A program made the translations under genes and the position numbers. Below are positions 7,000-11,178 of a stretch of 11,178 bases of DNA, piece after piece. The DNA is from Clostridiales bacterium (lineage in GTDB: Bacteria; Bacillota; Clostridia; Monoglobales; Monoglobaceae). Numbering within the stretch: position 1 is the first letter of the stretch; each line of letters begins with the position of its first letter. The DNA lies in the NCBI GenBank assembly GCA_016303265.1, contig JAEDLZ010000041.1:1-11178 (forward strand), written 5' to 3'. The notes beneath the pieces are model-generated. The model saw only the letters and a list, made by a program, of their open reading frames with translations. It was not told the origin of the DNA and did no database searches.

Positions 7000-7668
7000 T
7001 TACCGCTTGCGGTTGTAAAACAGGTAGCCGATAGATGAAAATACGGCAAGGATAACCGTAACGGAAACGGAAGCGATAAACTGAGGGGAGGAGGGGTCGT
7101 TAATGCTTGTTCCGACAAGGGTAACGGCAATAATGCGGGGAGCGGAGCCCAAAAGACTTCCGCAGATATATTTGACATACGGCGCGGAAAGAGTGCCGTA
7201 ATACATACTAACCAGATCCCCCGGCAAAAACCCGACGCAGCGAAGGAATAAAGCCGAATAAAATGCGTTTTTCTGCTGACGCTGCATAAATTTTTCAAGT
7301 CTCGGATATTTTTCAAGAAAGCCCTGCATATGATTTTCTCCGGCGCGTTTTCCAAGAAGATAGGGCAGAGTATAACAAATAAAAATACCTGCAAAGTTCA
7401 CCGACAGCGCAAGCCATTGATCAAACAAGGAACCCGCTATAAGCTGAAGCATGATAATCGGAATAAAAACGGTCACACTTTTGAGAGCATATATAAAAAG
7501 GACGATAACTACAGAAAGGAAAATATTATCGGTTTTACCGAAGAGTATATTTTTTACGGAGATATTCCGCATATCATATACAAGATAAAGCGCAAGCAAT
7601 ATAAGAATTGCGGCAAAAAGTATACGGAATACTGTAATAAGTTTTTTGTTTTCAAGAATTTTTCTCAT
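7000..7668 (-). CDS. TVP38/TMEM64 family (VTT domain, DedA-like) membrane protein
   Basis: A 222-residue integral membrane protein of the VTT/DedA superfamily; members are implicated in lipid scrambling or transport and membrane homeostasis, but no substrate can be assigned here. Hydrophobic segments lie at about 12-32, 49-75, 84-104, 135-160, 165-188 and 198-217. The family's re-entrant signature is present as FLRCVGFLPGDLVSMYYG at 141-158, followed by the small-residue GSLLGSAPRII at 170-180. The frame also opens with TTG at 7677, but GGGTGA (7683-7678) lies directly against it and nine bases before the ATG at 7668, so the ATG is preferred. It has its own promoter. No hairpin terminator is seen before the mtrB promoter, so some read-through into mtrB is possible. 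Confidence 0.85.
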   Translation of the reverse strand: MRKILENKKLITVFRILFAAILILLALYLVYDMRNISVKNILFGKTDNIFLSVVIVLFIYALKSVTVFIPIIMLQLIAGSLFDQWLALSVNFAGIFICYTLPYLLGKRAGENHMQGFLEKYPRLEKFMQRQQKNAFYSALFLRCVGFLPGDLVSMYYGTLSAPYVKYICGSLLGSAPRIIAVTLVGTSINDPSSPQFIASVSVTVILAVFSSIGYLFYNRKR

Positions 7669-7700
7669 AATTTTCAATCACCCACTGCATATATGATAAG

Positions 7701-7729
7701 ATTTTAGCATATTCAAAAAGTTATGTCAA
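7701..7729 (-). promoter_or_regulatory. Sigma-A promoter with extended -10 for the VTT-domain gene
   Basis: On the minus strand, a perfect TTGACA (7729-7724), 17 bases, and TAAAAT (7706-7701) preceded by TGC, an extended -10 element. The predicted start of transcription is near 7694, about 26 bases before the ATG. Confidence 0.8.
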
Positions 7730-7746
7730 TAAGTAAAATTAGCGAA

Positions 7747-7794
7747 AGCCGGACACAAGAGCCGGACACATAAGATTATCAAAAGCCGACATCA
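7747..7794. repeat. Short direct repeats AGCCGGACACA upstream of the VTT-gene promoter
   Basis: AGCCGGACACA occurs exactly at 7747-7757 and again at 7760-7770 (13-base period). A degenerate third copy, AGCCGACATCA, is at 7784-7794. The cluster lies about 18-65 bases beyond the -35 box (7724-7729) of the minus-strand promoter, a usual place for activator sites, but no known operator is recognised. Confidence 0.55.
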
Positions 7795-7820
7795 ATGAAT
7801 CTATGCCGGTTTTGCAGATG

Positions 7821-7870
7821 ACGGAAAAATCCGAATCTCGATAGATTGACAAAGCTAAGAATTTTTCCGT
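7821..7870. repeat. Nested inverted repeat in the intergenic region
   Basis: A perfect 10-base inverted repeat, ACGGAAAAAT (7821-7830) and ATTTTTCCGT (7861-7870), encloses 30 bases. Within these, AATCT (7834-7838) and AGATT (7843-7847) form a second small hairpin around CGAT. It could fold as RNA or mark a mobile-repeat edge. The right arm runs into the GC-rich block. No coding gene of either strand ends here, so a terminator role is not obvious. Confidence 0.5.
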
Positions 7871-7950
7871 TGCCCACTGCCGCTCACCGTTGCCGCCGCC
7901 CGTTTTCACCGCCGCCCGCCGCCGCTCGCCGCCGTTTCCGCCCACCGCTC
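7865..7950. other. GC-rich, C-biased low-complexity block in the region between the VTT gene and pyk
   Basis: By count these 86 bases hold 46 C, 20 G and 20 A/T, about 77% GC, embedded in AT-rich flanks. It is built of GCCGCC, CCGTTGCC and CCGCTC units repeated irregularly. The minus strand therefore shows many closely spaced GG and GGG runs, able in principle to form two-layer G-quadruplexes. Frames crossing it give only low-complexity Pro/Arg/Ala or Gly/Arg peptides without ribosome sites, so it is judged non-coding. It lies 135-220 bases beyond the -35 of the VTT-gene promoter (7724-7729) and about 95 bases before that of pyk. Confidence 0.6.
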
Positions 7951-8044
7951 GACTAATGGCGGGAAATTTCCGTTTTGCTGAAAAATGCACAAAAATACAT
8001 AAGGAGAAATATGAAATTTTAACAAATAAAAGTAAAAATAATAC

Positions 8045-8073
8045 TTGTTGTTTGCATAAATTTGGTATATAAT
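8045..8073 (+). promoter_or_regulatory. Sigma-A promoter of pyk
   Basis: TTGTTG (8045-8050) and a perfect TATAAT (8068-8073) with 17-base spacing. The -35 box is weak, the -10 ideal. Transcription should start near 8080; AAGGAG at 8099-8104 lies six bases before the pyk ATG. The leader of about 31 bases leaves no room for a riboswitch. Confidence 0.7.
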
Positions 8074-8110
8074 ATAAATAAGGAAATAGGTAAATTTTAA
8101 GGAGAACGAT

Positions 8111-9532
8111 ATGAGAAAGACAAAAATTGTTTGTACAATAGGACCGGCATCCCGTGACGAAAAGGTTCTTGAAGAGATGCTCCGCAGCGGAATGGATGTT
8201 GCAAGACTGAACTTTTCTCACGGAACCCACGAATACCATAAGGAAACAATTGAAACCTTCCGCAAGGTTCGTGATAAAATGGGGGTTCCCGCGGCGGTTA
8301 TGCTTGATACCAAGGGCCCGGAAATCAGGCTCGGAAATTTTAAAAATGGCAGAGCGAAAATAAACAGCGGGGATAAATTTATATTGACAACGGAAAATAT
8401 TGAGGGCGATGGGCACAGGGTCAGCATTACCTATAAGGATTTACCCAATCAACTGAAAAAAGACGATAAAATCCTGATAGATGATGGGAGACTTTCGCTG
8501 AAAGTTCTTTGCGTAAGCGGGAAGGATATTGAATGTGAGGTTATAAACGGCGGTGAAATTTCAAACCATAAGGGAGTTAATATTCCCAATGTTCATTTGG
8601 ATTTTCCGTATCTTTGCAAGCAGGACGAGGAGGATCTTAAATTCGGTGTGGAGATGGATGTGGATTTTGTTGCCGCATCATTTGTCCGCTCCAAGGAAGA
8701 TGTTATAAACATAAGAAATTTTTTGGATTATCACGGCGGGTATAACATTAAGATTATATCAAAAATCGAAAATATTGAAGGCGTAAAAAATTTTGATGAG
8801 ATTCTTGACAATTCTGACGGGATAATGGTTGCCAGAGGCGATATGGGAGTTGAGATTGAGTTCGAAAGGCTTCCGGGACTTCAGAAAAAATTTATAAAGA
8901 AGTGTTACAGTCAGGGCAAAATGGTTATAACCGCAACTCAGATGCTTGAGTCCATGATACACAATACAACCCCCACCAGAGCGGAGATTACGGATGTTGC
9001 AAACGCCGTGTTTGACGGAACATCCGGGATAATGCTTTCCGGCGAAACTGCCATAGGCGATCATCCTGCCCATGTTGTCCGCGTCATGGCGAAAATCGCT
9101 GAGCAGGCAGAGGAAGATGCCTTTGATATGAATATATATAAGGATATTCCCTATGAAATAGATATGGACGATACAACAAACGCTATATGCGACGCGGCGT
9201 GCACAACGGCAAGAGATGTTAAGGCGACGGCTATTATAGCAATTACTAAGTCCGGCTATACGGCGAGGAGGGTATCTAAGTTCAGACCCAGTCAGGCGAT
9301 TATTGCAACGACCCCTGAGGTGAAAACTTTCCACCAGCTTACGCTCAGCTGGGGAGTTTATCCCGTTATGGCAATTTATCAGCAGGACGCAAATGTGCTT
9401 TTCGACCATTCGGTTGCCTGTGCAAAGCGGTACGGACTTGTTAAAGAAAATGATACAGTTGTTATAACTGCCGGGGCGGACGGCTCGACCAATATACTTA
9501 AGGTTCAAAATGTAAGAAGCGGCGCAAGATAA
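8111..9532 (+). CDS. pyk: Pyruvate kinase
   Basis: Converts phosphoenolpyruvate and ADP to pyruvate and ATP, the last step of glycolysis. At 473 residues it has the A, B and C domains but not the extra C-terminal PEP-utiliser domain of Bacillus enzymes. The active-site stretches are clear: ARLNFSHG at 31-38, MLDTKGPEIR at 64-73, IISKIENIEG at 215-224 (Lys218, Glu220), GIMVARGDMGVE at 237-248 (Asp244), ATQMLESM at 275-282 and PTRAEITDVANAVFDGT at 288-304. Where many enzymes have DGTDA this one has DGTSG. By my hand alignment the position of rabbit Glu117, which sets potassium dependence, is Lys116; this is tentative. It has its own promoter. A small gene follows after 30 bases without a terminator. 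Confidence 0.96.
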   Translation: MRKTKIVCTIGPASRDEKVLEEMLRSGMDVARLNFSHGTHEYHKETIETFRKVRDKMGVPAAVMLDTKGPEIRLGNFKNGRAKINSGDKFILTTENIEGDGHRVSITYKDLPNQLKKDDKILIDDGRLSLKVLCVSGKDIECEVINGGEISNHKGVNIPNVHLDFPYLCKQDEEDLKFGVEMDVDFVAASFVRSKEDVINIRNFLDYHGGYNIKIISKIENIEGVKNFDEILDNSDGIMVARGDMGVEIEFERLPGLQKKFIKKCYSQGKMVITATQMLESMIHNTTPTRAEITDVANAVFDGTSGIMLSGETAIGDHPAHVVRVMAKIAEQAEEDAFDMNIYKDIPYEIDMDDTTNAICDAACTTARDVKATAIIAITKSGYTARRVSKFRPSQAIIATTPEVKTFHQLTLSWGVYPVMAIYQQDANVLFDHSVACAKRYGLVKENDTVVITAGADGSTNILKVQNVRSGAR

Positions 9533-9562
9533 TTTTTGAAATAAAATTATGACGGAGAGGAC

Positions 9563-9709
9563 ATGAAGCTTAAAGAGGAGATTAACGGTCCGAAGGCATT
9601 TAGGGAGGAGGACTGTGACGGTATTTTAAGCCTTATTGACAGCAGGGAGAAAGAACTTGGCAAAATTCGTGATGAACTACGAAAAGGCAAAGAATATTCT
9701 CAGAGCTAA
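9563..9709 (+). CDS. Small hypothetical protein, 48 residues
   Basis: I do not recognise it. An ATG at 9563 preceded by GGAGAGG opens a 48-codon frame, 30 bases after pyk and with no terminator between, so it would be co-transcribed. The product is very charged and probably helical (SLIDSREKELGKIRDELRKG in its second half), with no membrane or signal segment. Its 3' half overlaps the next frame by 74 bases. It may be a real small gene, or the 5' end of a gene whose rest was replaced by the acyltransferase remnant. Confidence 0.4.
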   Translation: MKLKEEINGPKAFREEDCDGILSLIDSREKELGKIRDELRKGKEYSQS

Positions 9710-10112
9710 CAGGAAATTTATTTATATTTCTTTCGGGATAATTGCACCTGCTGCATTGGCGCTTTCCTATTATGACAGCGCATTTGATAAAGGAATGAAT
9801 TGCATCGGCAGTGTTATGCTTCTTTATAAAATGGCGGCGGTGCTGTTTTTGTTCACGCTTTCTCTCGAAAAAGTGAAGGAAGTGTGCAGGACAAAATTTG
9901 TAAGCGTTTTGGATAAGTCGACCTATAACATTTATCCGTGTCATATATTGGTTATAAATATTGTGAACGAATTTATGGGAGCTGTCGGTGTGAATAATAT
10001 AAAATTGCGGTATGCTGTAAGATTCTTTGCAGTGTATGCCGTTTCTGTAGGGTTTTGTATGCTTTACACTTATGCAAAAGAAAAATTGAAAAGCAAAAGA
10101 CGGACAATATAG
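9636..10112 (+). pseudogene. 3' remnant of an acyltransferase-3 type membrane protein
   Basis: The frame gives at most 158 residues from a TTG at 9636, or 146 from the first ATG at 9672; neither has a ribosome site at proper distance. The product has about four hydrophobic segments. STYNIYPCHILVINI resembles the SxGIYLxHxLV stretch near the C-terminus of acyltransferase-3 (OafA-like) enzymes, which transfer acyl groups to surface sugars. Full members have about 330-380 residues and ten helices, with the catalytic histidine in the first helices; all of that is missing here. I infer a gene that lost its 5' two thirds, lying between pyk and the terminator. The family match rests on a short motif, so an unrelated small membrane protein is possible. 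Confidence 0.5.
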
Positions 10113-10145
10113 AAGATACATAACAATACAGCCCATTTATACAAT

Positions 10146-10176
10146 AAACGGCTCTCACATTTTGTGAGAGCCGTTT
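10146..10176. terminator. Hairpin terminator between the pyk unit and trpB2
   Basis: A perfect 14-bp stem (arms 10146-10159 and 10163-10176, loop TTT) with core CGGCTCTCACA. On the plus strand it ends in GTTTT with another TTTT soon after; on the minus strand it is followed by a T-rich TTTATTGTAT. It can therefore end both the pyk transcript and that of trpB2, whose stop is 47 bases away. Confidence 0.85.
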
Positions 10177-10222
10177 TAACGCTTTTAACCGTATGCTGTG
10201 CAAGCGGCATTTTATGCGAAAT

Positions 10223-11178
10223 TTAAATTTTAGGAAGCTTTTCAAGCTCCTTTTGTAATTCCTCGTCCGTGGGGATATAATCATCCATCTTGCCGTCATG
10301 GAATTTTTCGTATGCAACCATATCAAAATATCCTGTTCCGGTAAGACCGAATACGATTGTCTTTTCCTCGCCGGTTTCCTTGCAACGGAGCGCCTCATCA
10401 ATAGCCGCCTTTATTGCGTGGCTGCTTTCCGGAGCGGGGAGAATACCCTCGATACGGGCAAACTGTTCGGCCGCCTTGAAAACATCTGTCTGCTTAACCG
10501 AAACAGCCTCCATAAGTCCGTCGTGATAAAGCTGGGATAAAGTGGAGCTCATACCGTGATAACGAAGTCCGCCGGCATGATTGGGAGCCGGAATGAAACC
10601 GCTTCCTAAGGTATACATCTTAGCCAGAGGACAAACCATACCGGTGTCACAGAAATCGTAAGCGAATTTTCCCCGTGTAAAGCTGGGGCAGGAGGATGGT
10701 TCAACCGCGATTATTCTGTAATCAGCCTCGCCGCGCAGCTTCTCGCCCATAAACGGAGCAATGAGTCCTCCGAGGTTTGAACCGCCGCCTGCACAGCCGA
10801 TAATAATGTCGGGCTTTATGCCGTATTTGTCGAGCGCCGTCTTTGTTTCAAGACCTATAACCGATTGATGGAGAAGCACCTGATTCAGTACGCTGCCGAG
10901 AACATAGCGGTATCCTTCGGTTGAGGTTGCAACCTCAACAGCCTCGGAAATGGCACAGCCAAGGCTTCCTGTTGTTCCGGGATGCTCCTGAAGAATTTTT
11001 CTTCCGATATTTGTTTCATTAGAGGGGGAAGGTGTAACGGCTGCACCGTAGGTTCTCATAACTTCGCGGCGGAAGGGCTTTTGCTCGTACGAAACCTTAA
11101 CCATGTAAACCTTACAGTCAAGGTCAAAGTATGAACAAGCCATTGAGAGAGCCGTGCCCCACTGTCCTGCACCCGTTT
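10223..11178 (-). CDS. trpB: Tryptophan synthase beta chain, TrpB2 type (5' end outside window)
   Basis: Condenses indole with L-serine to tryptophan, using pyridoxal phosphate. The 317 residues present begin with TGAGQWGTAL; the GAGQWG form, rather than GAGQHG, is typical of the TrpB2 subgroup. GCAGGGSNLGG is the phosphate-binding loop, AVEPSSCPS follows, then the TrpB2-type HAGGLRYHG. The C-terminus has the conserved GILPAPESSHA and FGLTGTG segments. The frame stays open to the right edge, so the internal Met at 11143 is not the start. TrpB2 proteins usually have about 430-460 residues, so roughly the first 130, including the PLP lysine, lie outside. TrpB2 often works without TrpA and may serve to salvage indole. 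Its leader, where TRAP could act, is not visible. Confidence 0.92.
   Translation of the reverse strand, partial: TGAGQWGTALSMACSYFDLDCKVYMVKVSYEQKPFRREVMRTYGAAVTPSPSNETNIGRKILQEHPGTTGSLGCAISEAVEVATSTEGYRYVLGSVLNQVLLHQSVIGLETKTALDKYGIKPDIIIGCAGGGSNLGGLIAPFMGEKLRGEADYRIIAVEPSSCPSFTRGKFAYDFCDTGMVCPLAKMYTLGSGFIPAPNHAGGLRYHGMSSTLSQLYHDGLMEAVSVKQTDVFKAAEQFARIEGILPAPESSHAIKAAIDEALRCKETGEEKTIVFGLTGTGYFDMVAYEKFHDGKMDDYIPTDEELQKELEKLPKI

Noticed and set aside
8001..8022. AAGGAGAAAT followed by ATG AAA TTT TAA, a ribosome site with a three-codon frame resembling the pyk ribosome site
   Set aside because: It lies upstream of the pyk promoter, so it would not be in the pyk transcript; it is likely chance in AT-rich DNA or a small duplication.
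7739..8416. Open minus-strand frame of 225 codons crossing the GC-rich block and the start of pyk
   Set aside because: It runs antisense through the conserved pyk N-terminus and through promoters on both strands, and it has low-complexity Gly/Arg content in the middle. It is a by-product of the GC-rich DNA.
9573..9625. Cluster of GAG and TAG triplets that might be a TRAP binding site
   Set aside because: The triplets are adjacent or irregularly spaced and too few; TRAP needs about eight to eleven triplets with 2-3 base spacers. No other such array was seen on either strand.

Overview
The window looks like chromosomal DNA of a low-GC Firmicute, most likely class Clostridia. Three things point that way: the yicC-remA-gmk-rpoZ block next to rqcH, an order also known from Bacillus subtilis (yloA, yloC, remA, gmk, rpoZ); a TRAP (MtrB) tryptophan regulator, a Firmicutes protein; and strong Shine-Dalgarno sites with sigma-A-type promoters at almost ideal 17-bp spacing. 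Nearly everything is housekeeping. I see no CRISPR array, tRNA, rRNA or intact mobile element.

Layout. (1) Positions 1-1879, minus strand: yicC, remA, gmk and rpoZ (cut by the window edge) form a tight operon with overlapping ends, read from a promoter at 1921-1949. (2) A back-to-back promoter at 1957-1985 reads plus-strand rqcH (2017-3768), the alanine-tailing factor of bacterial ribosome quality control. (3) rqcH converges on a minus-strand operon mtrB-pgsA-copA (6892-3959), and both end at a shared 21-bp hairpin at 3906-3954. This operon has its own near-consensus promoter at 6936-6964. It combines an RNA-binding tryptophan sensor, a phospholipid head-group enzyme and a copper-exporting P-type ATPase that starts with TTG. 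(4) A VTT-domain (TVP38/TMEM64, DedA-like) membrane protein at 7000-7668, minus strand, has its own promoter.

(5) A gene-free stretch of 442 bases (7669-8110) lies between that gene and pyk. It holds two divergent promoters, a set of short direct repeats, a nested inverted repeat and an 86-base block of about 77% GC that is strongly C-rich on the plus strand. It is the least explained part of the window. (6) pyk (8111-9532), plus strand, encodes pyruvate kinase. It is followed by a 48-codon hypothetical gene and what looks like the 3' remnant of an acyltransferase-3 membrane gene, closed by a 14-bp hairpin terminator. (7) The last gene, minus strand and cut at the right edge, is a TrpB2-type tryptophan synthase beta chain.

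Functional links: RqcH, YicC and RpoZ concern translation rescue, RNA turnover and transcription; Gmk supplies GDP/GTP precursors; RemA is a DNA-binding matrix and osmolyte regulator. TRAP and TrpB2 both concern tryptophan but sit in separate transcription units about 3.3 kb apart. No TRAP binding site (a run of GAG/UAG triplets at 2-3 base spacing) is visible here, and the trpB2 leader lies outside. No complete new defence or metabolic system is evident; the oddities are the mtrB-pgsA-copA grouping and the structured region upstream of pyk.
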